Below, one piece after another: positions 1-5,572 of a DNA stretch of 8,808 nt (positions within the stretch are counted from its first letter, which is position 1; each line of letters starts with the position of its first letter). The translations under genes were made by a program, and so were the position numbers. Source of the DNA: an uncultured Bacilli bacterium (GTDB lineage Bacteria; Bacillota_I; Bacilli_A; RF39; UBA660); the NCBI GenBank assembly GCA_947624855.1, contig CANQMC010000047.1, positions 1 through 8,808 of the forward strand. The letters are read 5' to 3'. The notes beneath the pieces were generated by a model, which was not told the DNA's origin, did not search any database, and saw nothing but the letters and a program-made list of their open reading frames with translations.

Positions 1-75
1 TACCGAACGGTACGTACGGTGGTGTGAGAGGGAAAAGCATTCAAGATTTATCTTGAAAAGTTTTCTCTACTCGAT
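1..75 (+). mobile_element. Group II intron, 3' end (distal domain V and complete domain VI)
   Basis: Seen: bases 1-4 pair with 9-12 around a GAAC loop, followed by a CG bulge (13-14) and the 3' strand of a lower helix (15-23). This is the form of the 3' half of domain V; its 5' half lies before the window. Domain VI follows. Bases 26-28 pair with 70-72, A69 is unpaired, 29-36 pair with 61-68 (one G-U), there is an internal loop (37-40/57-60), and 41-46 pair with 51-56 under a TTTA loop. The bulged A69 lies seven bases from the inferred 3' splice site after GAT (75), as expected for a lariat branch point. Family knowledge: this ribozyme core is mobilised by an intron-encoded reverse transcriptase, which would lie upstream, outside the window. 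Whether the intron is complete or active cannot be told here. Confidence 0.85.
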
Positions 76-81
76 TACTAA

Positions 82-110
82 TTAACTTTTTGTTATTTTT
101 ATGGTAGAAT
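82..110 (+). promoter_or_regulatory. Candidate promoter just after the intron
   Basis: TTAACT (82-87) lies 17 bases before TAGAAT (105-110), and TGG just before the -10 box makes it an extended -10. The expected transcript start near 117 would fall at the ribosome-binding site, giving almost no leader. It would drive the orphan gene starting at 129 independently of the intron. The -35 box is only a partial match. Confidence 0.45.
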
Positions 111-128
111 ATATGTAGGAGTGGTTTT

Positions 129-566
129 ATGTTTAAAATTGCTAAATTAGATCAAGTTGAACATGAAAATGTTAATATTCGTTTACTAACTCAAGAACAA
201 TGGAAGTTTGAAAATGGTAAAAAGGTATCTAGTGAATCATTTAAAACTTTAGGTTTTGATATTGATGGTAAAATAGGTAATGATGAATATAATTTTTCAT
301 TTGAACTAAATTGCAGATTAGAAGAATTATTAAAATTATCAGATAGTGAAATGGTTGATTTTAATAAATATATTTTTGGTGGAGAAACTTGGTTAAATGT
401 AAAAGGTCTTAATGGTGTAGAACCACAAATGGATATTAAAATAACTAGATATTTAAAAAATAAATTTATTATATTTTTAACATTCTATACTGATTATAGT
501 TATGATGATAATTATAGTGGTATGATTGAAATAACTTTTGATTTAAATGATTATTTAGATAAATAA
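129..566 (+). CDS. Hypothetical acidic protein, 145 aa
   Basis: I do not recognise a family. The start ATG is well placed: AGGAG at 117-121 leaves seven bases to it. The product is soluble-looking, with no signal peptide or membrane segment, and acidic (about 26 Asp/Glu against 17 Lys/Arg). It has one Cys, at position 62. The second half alternates hydrophobic and polar residues (IIFLTFYTDY near 113-122, then MIEITFDLNDYL), which suggests a mostly beta fold ending in a short helix. It sits alone between a group II intron end and a RhuM relic, so its context is accessory. Small acidic beta-rich orphans beside mobile DNA are sometimes immunity or antitoxin-like proteins, but nothing in this sequence shows that. 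Codon use matches its neighbours. Confidence 0.75.
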   Translation: MFKIAKLDQVEHENVNIRLLTQEQWKFENGKKVSSESFKTLGFDIDGKIGNDEYNFSFELNCRLEELLKLSDSEMVDFNKYIFGGETWLNVKGLNGVEPQMDIKITRYLKNKFIIFLTFYTDYSYDDNYSGMIEITFDLNDYLDK

Positions 567-592
567 AAAGGTATATAAATGGGTAGTACTGA

Positions 593-719
593 AAAATATT
601 TTATAATAATGAATTAAATGAAAATTCAGTTATTCAAAAAATTCGAATAACTGCCACAGAATTTGTATTAAATACTAAAAAACGGTCCAAAATTTGGTAA
701 AGATTATTTTGATAGTAGG
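593..719 (+). pseudogene. RhuM-family gene relic, deleted and frameshifted
   Basis: No open frame covers this gap, but two fragments read like a RhuM (virulence RhuM / Virulence_RhuM) protein. In the frame of 593, bases 593-655 encode KIFYNNELNENS followed by VIQKIRITA, like the family's early segment (NIF...ELdE.SVi.k..tTA). Bases 656-679 continue as TEFVLNTK, like the later segment TLKEFVLd. After a one-base shift, 681-713 encode NGPKFGKDYFD, a conserved RhuM stretch. Roughly a hundred residues that normally separate the two parts (the YNLD and GYRV region) are missing, as are the N-terminal HTH-like part and the C-terminus. The reading stops at TGA 723-725. The family assignment is from remembered consensus, not from a search. 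RhuM genes are typical of genomic islands, and their biochemical role is unclear. Confidence 0.7.
627..653. repeat. Perfect 9-bp inverted repeat inside the RhuM relic
   Basis: CAGTTATTC (627-635) and GAATAACTG (645-653) are perfect inverted copies around a nine-base AT-rich loop. No T-run follows on the plus strand, so it does not look like an intrinsic terminator. It lies in codons of the relic that still fit the family consensus, so it may be coincidental. Confidence 0.5.
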
Positions 720-730
720 AGATGAGATTT

Positions 731-1402
731 ATGGTGGATTATTTTAAGAAAATACGAAACGATAAAGAAATAATAGAAATATATAAAAAAATTCACGAAT
801 ATGAAGATGCTAAAGGAGGTTATGCATATCATGATTATAACCATGTTAACAATGTTGCAAACTATTGTGAAAAAATATTAAAGGAATTAAAATATGATGA
901 TGATTTCATTTGTGAAGCCAAAGTAGCCGCTATTTTGCATGATACAGGTTGTATCGAAGGAAAAGAAAATCATGCCTATAGAAGTTATGAATATGCCAAG
1001 AAATATTTAAAAGAAAAGAATATTTCGTTAAAAAATGAAGGTTTAGTATTAGATGCAATTAAAAATCATAGTGATGGATTTATTACTGACAATATAATTC
1101 AACTTGTAATTATATTAGCAGATAAGATAGATATAAAAAAATCTAGAATTACTAAAGCTGGTAAACAAGTAGAAGGTAATAGACAATATCAATATATAAA
1201 TGATATTCAATTTAAAATAGAAAATAATAATTTTTATATAAATTTTATTTGTGATGAAAAAATAAATTTAGAGGAATTAAACAATTATTATTTTACTAAA
1301 AAAGTTTTTAATGCAATTCAATCTTTTTCTAAAAAATTTAATTTATCTCCTAAAGTGTCTATAAATAATAAAACATGGGAAGAATTTTTAAATAGTAATT
1401 AA
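731..1402 (+). CDS. HD-domain metal-dependent phosphohydrolase, 223 aa
   Basis: A stand-alone HD-superfamily protein. Numbered from ATG 731, metal-site residues are visible in order: H38 (in YHDYNHV), H70-D71 (AAILHDTG), H81 (KENHAY), H113 (KNHSDG) and D131 (LADKID). This is the H...HD...H...H...D spread of HD enzymes that can hold two metals. Family members hydrolyse phosphate esters of nucleotides or cyclic nucleotides; the substrate here is unknown. Residues about 150-223 form an Asn/Lys-rich tail without a recognised domain. Start choice: AGGAG (717-721) directly abuts an in-frame ATG at 722 but lies nine bases from ATG 731, so 731 is preferred (722 would add three residues). The ribosome-binding site lies in the last codons of the RhuM relic. 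No signal peptide or membrane segment; a clear terminator follows. Confidence 0.85.
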   Translation: MVDYFKKIRNDKEIIEIYKKIHEYEDAKGGYAYHDYNHVNNVANYCEKILKELKYDDDFICEAKVAAILHDTGCIEGKENHAYRSYEYAKKYLKEKNISLKNEGLVLDAIKNHSDGFITDNIIQLVIILADKIDIKKSRITKAGKQVEGNRQYQYINDIQFKIENNNFYINFICDEKINLEELNNYYFTKKVFNAIQSFSKKFNLSPKVSINNKTWEEFLNSN

Positions 1403-1409
1403 TATGAGT

Positions 1410-1444
1410 AAGATTATCAAATAAAATGATAGTCTTTTTATTTT
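1410..1444 (+). terminator. Rho-independent terminator after the HD gene
   Basis: A 10-bp stem, 1410-1419 with 1427-1436 (one G-U pair), has a seven-base A-rich loop and runs into TTTTTATTTT. It starts eight bases after the HD stop codon and isolates the accessory block from the next unit. Confidence 0.85.
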
Positions 1445-1504
1445 AGCAAAGATCCAACTTCTTGTAAATTTTATTACTTTTTTTTAAATTCCAAATTAAA
1501 GTAC

Positions 1505-1534
1505 TTGACAAAAACCTTTGGGGGGGGGTATAAT
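1505..1534 (+). promoter_or_regulatory. Near-consensus promoter with poly-G spacer
   Basis: Perfect TTGACA (1505-1510) and perfect TATAAT (1529-1534) are separated by 18 bases, the last nine of which are all G. The expected transcript start near 1541 leaves about 14 bases before ATG 1555, with the ribosome-binding site AGAGGTG at 1544-1550. Spacing one longer than the optimal 17 would reduce but not abolish activity. Changes in G-tract length would tune it. Confidence 0.85.
1520..1528 (+). repeat. G9 homopolymer tract in the promoter spacer
   Basis: Nine consecutive G residues stand in strongly AT-rich DNA and end directly against the -10 box. I noticed no comparable G or C run elsewhere in the window. 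Such tracts change length by slipped-strand mispairing. Placed between -35 and -10, each gained or lost base alters promoter spacing. Confidence 0.9.
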
Positions 1535-1554
1535 CTTTATCATAGAGGTGAAGT

Positions 1555-1896
1555 ATGGATACATTAATTAAATATCGTAAATATATTGGTTTAGGTGGCT
1601 GTTTACTAGCTATTATAGGGTGTTTTTTACCTTGGGCTACAGCTCTTGGTTATTCGGTAAGTTTTGTTGATGGCGATGGAAAATATCTTATAATTGCTAC
1701 TGTAGTTTCAGCAATACTAATATATTTAAAAAAAGATAAAATATCACTCATTCCTACTATTATAGCTGTTGTAATATATTTGAAAGATGCATTAAATACT
1801 TTTAGTTCTAATGTTAGTTTAGGACTTGGCATTTTTCTTATTTTAATAGGGTTAGTAGGTATGGTTATATATCCTTTCATAAAGGAAAATAATTAA
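1555..1896 (+). CDS. Small four-helix membrane protein, 113 aa
   Basis: Not assigned to a named family. Four hydrophobic segments are visible: residues 11-31 (contains GGCLLAIIGCFLPWA), 43-58, 63-77 and 88-108. The two central ones are joined by a Lys-rich turn (KKDK), which favours a cytoplasmic loop. The first helix ends in a PWA motif followed by a loop with VDGDG, a layout seen in many small uncharacterised Bacillota membrane proteins. Cys 16 and Cys 23 sit in helix one. GAGG at 1545-1548 leaves six bases to the ATG. It is the first gene behind the poly-G promoter and is followed after 19 bases by the Asn-rich membrane protein, so the two are probably co-transcribed and would switch together. 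A partner or accessory role for the second protein is only inference. Confidence 0.8.
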   Translation: MDTLIKYRKYIGLGGCLLAIIGCFLPWATALGYSVSFVDGDGKYLIIATVVSAILIYLKKDKISLIPTIIAVVIYLKDALNTFSSNVSLGLGIFLILIGLVGMVIYPFIKENN

Positions 1897-1915
1897 AAAT
1901 AAAAGGAGTAAAAAA

Positions 1916-2857
1916 ATGAATAATAACGATTTTAACAATAATTTTGATAACAATAATCAAAATAATAATTCAAATATCAACAATAATAATGGGCAAAACA
2001 TAAATCAACCTATGCCTAATCAACAACCAAATAATAAAAAAAATAATACCAATACTATAATCATCATAATAGTTTTAGTATTAGTTATCGTATTAGTTGG
2101 TTATATGATATTCTTAAAAGTTAATTCAAATAACAATATTAATAATAATCAAACTGAAAATAATAATAATACAAATGAACCAACAACAATATACAAAACT
2201 ATTAGCTCTAAAGATTTATATGATAATAACACTATAGGAAGTAATTTCTATAAAGAATATATAAATAAAAAAGTAACTATAACTGATTTAGTAGTTGGTA
2301 TAGATGGTGATCTTATCACATTAAGTGCTCCAGGTTTAAGAAGTTTTCATGTTTATTGTGATAATGCTTCTTCTATGGGATTAACTAATGGTAATACAAT
2401 ATCCGTAACAGGAGTAGTATATGAAAATACTCCATGGAGTAGTGATAATAATTTCTATATGAAAAATTGTACTTCTAATATAACAAGTACTAGTGAAAAT
2501 AATAATAGTACTACTAATAATATTGAACCTCAAGAATTAGTATGTACTAAACAAGAAACAGAAGAGACTTATAATATAATTTATAATTATAAATTTAGTA
2601 GTACCAATCAAAATTATTTAAGTTCAAAAAATACTTTAACTATAAGTAGGAATGATGGTCAAGCAATTGATTCAGTTGCTAAAAATGAAATACTTTATGA
2701 TTTAGGTACATTAGGTACTAATCAACAAGATAATATAGTAGATGGAAAATTAATAGTAAATTTTGAAAAAAACTTTTATTCTTCAGATAATGAAGCATAT
2801 TCTAGTCTTAGTAAAATGAAAGAATATGGTATTAGTCGTGGTTATAGTTGCAATTAA
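1916..2857 (+). CDS. Asn-rich single-pass surface protein with OB-fold-like domain, 313 aa
   Basis: Layout: residues 1-46 are an Asn/Gln-rich cytoplasmic tail; 47-67 are one membrane helix (IIIIIIVLVLVIVLVGYMIF) preceded by KK, suggesting an N-in orientation; 68-90 are a second Asn-rich linker. Residues about 92-190 resemble the tRNA_anti-like / OB-fold family of exported proteins (SSKDLYDN, then KKVTITDLVVGI, then NTISVTGVVY). After another Asn/Ser/Thr linker (191-206), residues 207-313 form a domain that opens with ELVCTK and ends with YSCN, resembling C-terminal domains of uncharacterised Bacilli proteins. Four Cys (148, 185, 210, 312) lie outside the membrane and could form disulfides. 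AGGAG at 1904-1908 leaves seven bases to the ATG. AAT/AAC-rich stretches in both Asn-rich parts could gain or lose codons in frame. Ligand and role are unknown; the domain calls come from pattern memory. Confidence 0.8.
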   Translation: MNNNDFNNNFDNNNQNNNSNINNNNGQNINQPMPNQQPNNKKNNTNTIIIIIVLVLVIVLVGYMIFLKVNSNNNINNNQTENNNNTNEPTTIYKTISSKDLYDNNTIGSNFYKEYINKKVTITDLVVGIDGDLITLSAPGLRSFHVYCDNASSMGLTNGNTISVTGVVYENTPWSSDNNFYMKNCTSNITSTSENNNSTTNNIEPQELVCTKQETEETYNIIYNYKFSSTNQNYLSSKNTLTISRNDGQAIDSVAKNEILYDLGTLGTNQQDNIVDGKLIVNFEKNFYSSDNEAYSSLSKMKEYGISRGYSCN

Positions 2858-2865
2858 AATATAAT

Positions 2866-2900
2866 AAAAAAAGCTTAATCTGTTTTGATTAAGACTTTTT
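2866..2900. terminator. Bidirectional terminator between convergent units
   Basis: CTTAATC (2874-2880) pairs with GATTAAG (2887-2893) around a six-base loop. The stem continues as G2873-C2895 past a bulged A2894, and an A-run (2866-2872) faces a T-run (2896-2900). Each strand therefore ends in T residues after the hairpin. The minus-strand permease stop codon (2875-2877) lies inside the stem. Confidence 0.85.
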
Positions 2901-3663
2901 CAATTTTAATTATAATTTTATATAAGATAAAAGAAATAATAATTAGAATAAGTATTCCAGACATTACTAAACTTAAATTAAATACTTGAGTACCATAGAT
3001 AATTAAGTAACCTATACCTTCTTTGGATACTAAAAATTCTCCCATTATAACTCCAATTAAAGTCATAGATATATTTAATTTTAAACTAGAAATAATTGTT
3101 TTATATGAAGCAGGAATAACTAGTTTAAATAAGGTATCTAATTTAGATGCTTTAAAAGTTTTAAAAAGTTTTACTAAATCACTATCAATATTATTAAAAC
3201 CATTATAAATGCTCATAATTCCTACAATTAAATTAATGAGTAAGGCCATAACAATAATTGATTTGGTATTAGCTCCTACAATAATGATAATTAAAGGGCC
3301 TAATGCTACTTTGGGTAAACTATTTAGCATGGTTAGATAGGGGTCTATTATTTTATTAACTATTTTAAATTCATAAAGAATTATAGCAATTATAAAACTT
3401 AGAGAAATACCTAAAATAAAGGCTATTAAAGTTTCATAAAGGGTAGTTAATATATGATGCATTAAATTATAAGAAATAAAGAGATTTTTAATAGTTATTA
3501 TAATTTTAGAAGGGGAAGAAAAGATAAAGGGATTTATTATTTTTAAATCACTTAAAAGTTGCCATGCTATTATAAAACTAATAAATATTAATAATTGAAA
3601 AAAGATAATAATTCTTTTTTCTTTTTGTAATTTTTTTAAATAATTTTGATGTTCTTTACTCAT
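2875..3663 (-). CDS. ABC importer permease, 262 aa
   Basis: Membrane subunit of the BPD_transp_1 type found in TauC/SsuC/ThiX-like importers. Hydrophobic segments lie at about residues 18-36, 77-97, 119-131, 135-153, 197-215 and 231-249, the usual six for this group. The cytoplasmic coupling loop is visible at about 167-186 (FKTFKASKLDTLFKLVIPAS), a degenerate EAA motif that docks on the ATPase. Length is normal. Its ATG overlaps the end of the ATPase gene by eight bases (ATGAGTAA), and only a weak AGGA-like site lies upstream, so translation is probably coupled. It is the last gene of the operon; its stop codon lies in the terminator hairpin. General class is certain, substrate is not. Confidence 0.93.
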   Translation of the reverse strand: MSKEHQNYLKKLQKEKRIIIFFQLLIFISFIIAWQLLSDLKIINPFIFSSPSKIIITIKNLFISYNLMHHILTTLYETLIAFILGISLSFIIAIILYEFKIVNKIIDPYLTMLNSLPKVALGPLIIIIVGANTKSIIVMALLINLIVGIMSIYNGFNNIDSDLVKLFKTFKASKLDTLFKLVIPASYKTIISSLKLNISMTLIGVIMGEFLVSKEGIGYLIIYGTQVFNLSLVMSGILILIIISFILYKIIIKIEKVLIKTD

Positions 3664-4408
3664 ATTCTGATAAATCCTTCCATATTAAATCATAATATGT
3701 GGCAAAGTTTTTATCTTTTCGATTGTTTATAGGATTTAAGTTTTTTTCTCTTTTTATTTCATAGATATTTTTAACTGTACATGGTCTATTACTTAAAACT
3801 ATAACTCGATCACTAATACTTATGGCCATAGCTAAATCATGGGTTACCATAATTGCAGTTTTATGTTGTTCTTTTAAGATATTGTAAACATCATCACTAA
3901 CCATTAAACCAGATTGATAGTCAAGTTTACTAAATGGTTCATCTAATATTAGAATATCAGGATTTAAAGCTAGGGTTCTAATTAAGGCTACTCGTTGGCG
4001 CATACCTCCAGATAATTCGTGGGGATGTTTATCTTTAAATTCTTTTAAGCCGTAAGTATCAAGTAAATTAATTACATTATTAATATTTTCTTTAGTTTTT
4101 TCTTTTTTTATTTCAAGGCCTAATAAGGCATTATCTAAAACTGTTCGCCAATTAAGCATAGAATCACTTTGAAGCATATAACCAAGTTTTATATTATCAT
4201 CTTTAAATTCAATAGATCCATTTGTTATGTTATCCATTCCATTTAAAATATTTAAAAGGGTAGATTTACCACATCCTGATGGGCCTACGATGGAAACAAA
4301 TTCTCCTTCATAAATATCAAATGTTATATCCTTTATAGCTTCTATTTCATTTTTTTTAGAATAATAATTTTTTTGTAAATTTTTAACACTTAATAATTTA
4401 GTTTTCAT
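3656..4408 (-). CDS. ABC importer ATP-binding subunit, 250 aa
   Basis: Cytoplasmic ATPase that powers the importer, of the TauB/SsuB/ThiZ type. All core motifs are intact: Walker A GPSGCGKST (42-50), Q-loop Gln 80 (YMLQSD), signature LSGGMRQR (132-139), Walker B ILILDEP (152-158, with D156 and catalytic E157), D-loop SKLD (160-163) and H-loop His 190 (VTHD). Length is typical for the family. Its ATG overlaps the end of the substrate-binding protein gene by 11 bases and has no obvious Shine-Dalgarno site, so it probably relies on translational coupling. Nothing looks truncated. The nucleotide-binding domain does not identify the substrate. Confidence 0.95.
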   Translation of the reverse strand: MKTKLLSVKNLQKNYYSKKNEIEAIKDITFDIYEGEFVSIVGPSGCGKSTLLNILNGMDNITNGSIEFKDDNIKLGYMLQSDSMLNWRTVLDNALLGLEIKKEKTKENINNVINLLDTYGLKEFKDKHPHELSGGMRQRVALIRTLALNPDILILDEPFSKLDYQSGLMVSDDVYNILKEQHKTAIMVTHDLAMAISISDRVIVLSNRPCTVKNIYEIKREKNLNPINNRKDKNFATYYDLIWKDLSEYE

Positions 4409-5399
4409 ATAAATTATTAATAAGTTTACTATAAGGGACTTCTTTATCTAATAAAGAATTTTTTATTAATATTTTTTCTAAATTATTAAAACTTTTTTCA
4501 GTTATATAGGGATTAGTTAACCAAGAATCATATTTTTTGTAATTATCAATAATAGTTATAATATCGTTTAGAGAACTATCTGGGAATTGGGGAAGGATTG
4601 TTTTAGCAATAATATCATTATTGGTATTTTTAACATATTCTAAACCTCTATTGATAGCATTTGTAAATCCTTTCATTAATTCTTTATTTTTAGTTAGATA
4701 ACTATTACGAGCATAAAAAGCTGTGTATGGTACTTCACCAGATAATTTACCAATTGATTCGACTATGCAAGCATTGCCTAAATTAACAACAGAAGTAGCA
4801 GTAGGTTCAAATAAATTAACATAATCACCTATGCCTCCGATAAATGTTCCTGATAGACTAGCAAAATCAACAGCATAATTAACATTAATTTTATTTATAT
4901 CAATATTACTATTTTCCATAGCGTTTAAAAAGTTAAGAGCAGGCATTCCTCCTTTTCTTCCAACTAGTATTTCTTTATTGTATAAATCTTCTAATTTAAA
5001 TTCTTTTTGACAATCTCGACTAAGTATAAATTGACCATCTCTTTTAGTTAAACCAGCAAAAGTTACTAAATAATCTTCTTCTTTTCCTTGGTAAACATAA
5101 ATAGCAGATTCAGTTCCTGCAAAACCAACATCAACACTGTTGGATAAAACGGCTGCGCTTACTTTATCAGCACCAGGGGTAAGTATTACTTCTAAATCTA
5201 TTCCTTCATCTTTAAAATATCCTTTTTCAATTGCAACATATAGGGGAGCGTAAAAAACACTGTGGGTTACTTCAGCTAATTTTACTTTAGTTAAATCTTT
5301 AGGTTTATTTTTATCATTATTATCTATTTTAACAAAAGTTATTATAACAATTGCTAAAATTAATAACATTAAAACAAACATAATTATTTTCTTTTTCAA
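4398..5399 (-). CDS. ABC importer substrate-binding protein (NMT1/THI5-like), 333 aa
   Basis: Extracellular binding protein that delivers ligand to the permease. The mature part begins with KVKLAEVTHSVFYAPLYVAI (38-57), then KGYFKDEGIDLEV and the TPGADKVSAAVLSNSVDVGF stretch, typical of the NMT1/TauA/SsuA group that binds sulfonates, thiamine precursors and similar small molecules. The glycine-rich GRKGGMP (147-153) and GTFIGGIGDY are also family-like. The N-terminus (about 5-23) is a strongly hydrophobic segment after KKK with no lipobox Cys, so the protein looks anchored by an uncleaved helix or cleaved by signal peptidase I, rather than being the usual lipoprotein. The start is TTG: AAGGAGG (minus, 5413-5407) leaves seven bases to it, while the next Met (codon 7) is too far downstream. 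First gene of the operon. No TPP riboswitch is visible upstream, so a thiamine-related substrate is unsupported. Confidence 0.9.
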   Translation of the reverse strand: MKKKIIMFVLMLLILAIVIITFVKIDNNDKNKPKDLTKVKLAEVTHSVFYAPLYVAIEKGYFKDEGIDLEVILTPGADKVSAAVLSNSVDVGFAGTESAIYVYQGKEEDYLVTFAGLTKRDGQFILSRDCQKEFKLEDLYNKEILVGRKGGMPALNFLNAMENSNIDINKINVNYAVDFASLSGTFIGGIGDYVNLFEPTATSVVNLGNACIVESIGKLSGEVPYTAFYARNSYLTKNKELMKGFTNAINRGLEYVKNTNNDIIAKTILPQFPDSSLNDIITIIDNYKKYDSWLTNPYITEKSFNNLEKILIKNSLLDKEVPYSKLINNLYEN

Positions 5400-5427
5400 A
5401 ATATTTCCTCCTTAAATATTCCATTGT

Positions 5428-5456
5428 ATTATATTCTAAAATAGGGAATGTGTTAA
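5428..5456 (-). promoter_or_regulatory. Promoter of the ABC importer operon
   Basis: Read on the minus strand, TTAACA (5456-5451) is 17 bases from a perfect TATAAT (5433-5428). The expected start near 5421 leaves a short leader before AAGGAGG at 5413-5407. There is no room for a riboswitch between this promoter and the gene. Confidence 0.75.
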
Positions 5457-5498
5457 ATAAGTATTTTTTTAAATATTAAGATTATTACTAAAACTTAT

Positions 5499-5527
5499 AA
5501 AAATGTAGATTACGTATTTACATTTTT
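5499..5527. promoter_or_regulatory. Inverted repeat overlapping the -35 box (candidate operator)
   Basis: AAAAATGTA (5499-5507) and TACATTTTT (5519-5527) are perfect 9-bp inverted copies separated by 11 bases. The right arm covers the end of the TTTACA -35 box of the next promoter (5517-5522). The arm spacing, about two helical turns centre to centre, suits a dimeric regulator. The T-run on its right side means that a weak terminator is an alternative. Confidence 0.5.
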
Positions 5528-5545
5528 ATTTTCGTTTGTTATAAT
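5517..5545 (+). promoter_or_regulatory. Promoter of the coiled-coil / division gene train
   Basis: TTTACA (5517-5522) is 17 bases before a perfect TATAAT (5540-5545), with a TGT extension just before the -10 box. The expected start near 5552 gives a leader of about 21 bases to ATG 5573. Confidence 0.75.
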
Positions 5546-5572
5546 AATTTATAGAATAAAGGAGTGTTGGTT

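Noticed and set aside
627..653. Terminator or small RNA at the 9-bp inverted repeat
   Set aside because: No T-run follows on the plus strand, and the sequence is explained by codons of the RhuM relic.
722..730. ATG 722 as the start of the HD gene
   Set aside because: The Shine-Dalgarno site ends at 721 and leaves no spacing; ATG 731 has nine bases.
129..1402. Toxin-antitoxin or complete defence system formed by the orphan protein and the HD gene
   Set aside because: A broken gene separates them, they end up with separate translation signals, and neither shows a known toxin or antitoxin motif.
1650..1880. 76-codon open frame on the minus strand
   Set aside because: It lies entirely antisense to the small membrane protein gene, has no ribosome-binding site, and has a composition expected of a shadow frame.
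3023..3208. 61-codon open frame on the plus strand
   Set aside because: It is antisense to the conserved coupling region of the ABC permease and has no ribosome-binding site or family resemblance.
5400..5563. TPP or other riboswitch ahead of the ABC operon, which would have named its substrate
   Set aside because: The promoter sits only about 15 bases before the Shine-Dalgarno site, and no THI-box-like sequence is visible.
5564..5572. GTG 5564 as the start of the coiled-coil gene
   Set aside because: This GTG overlaps the AAGGAG site itself; ATG 5573 is correctly spaced.
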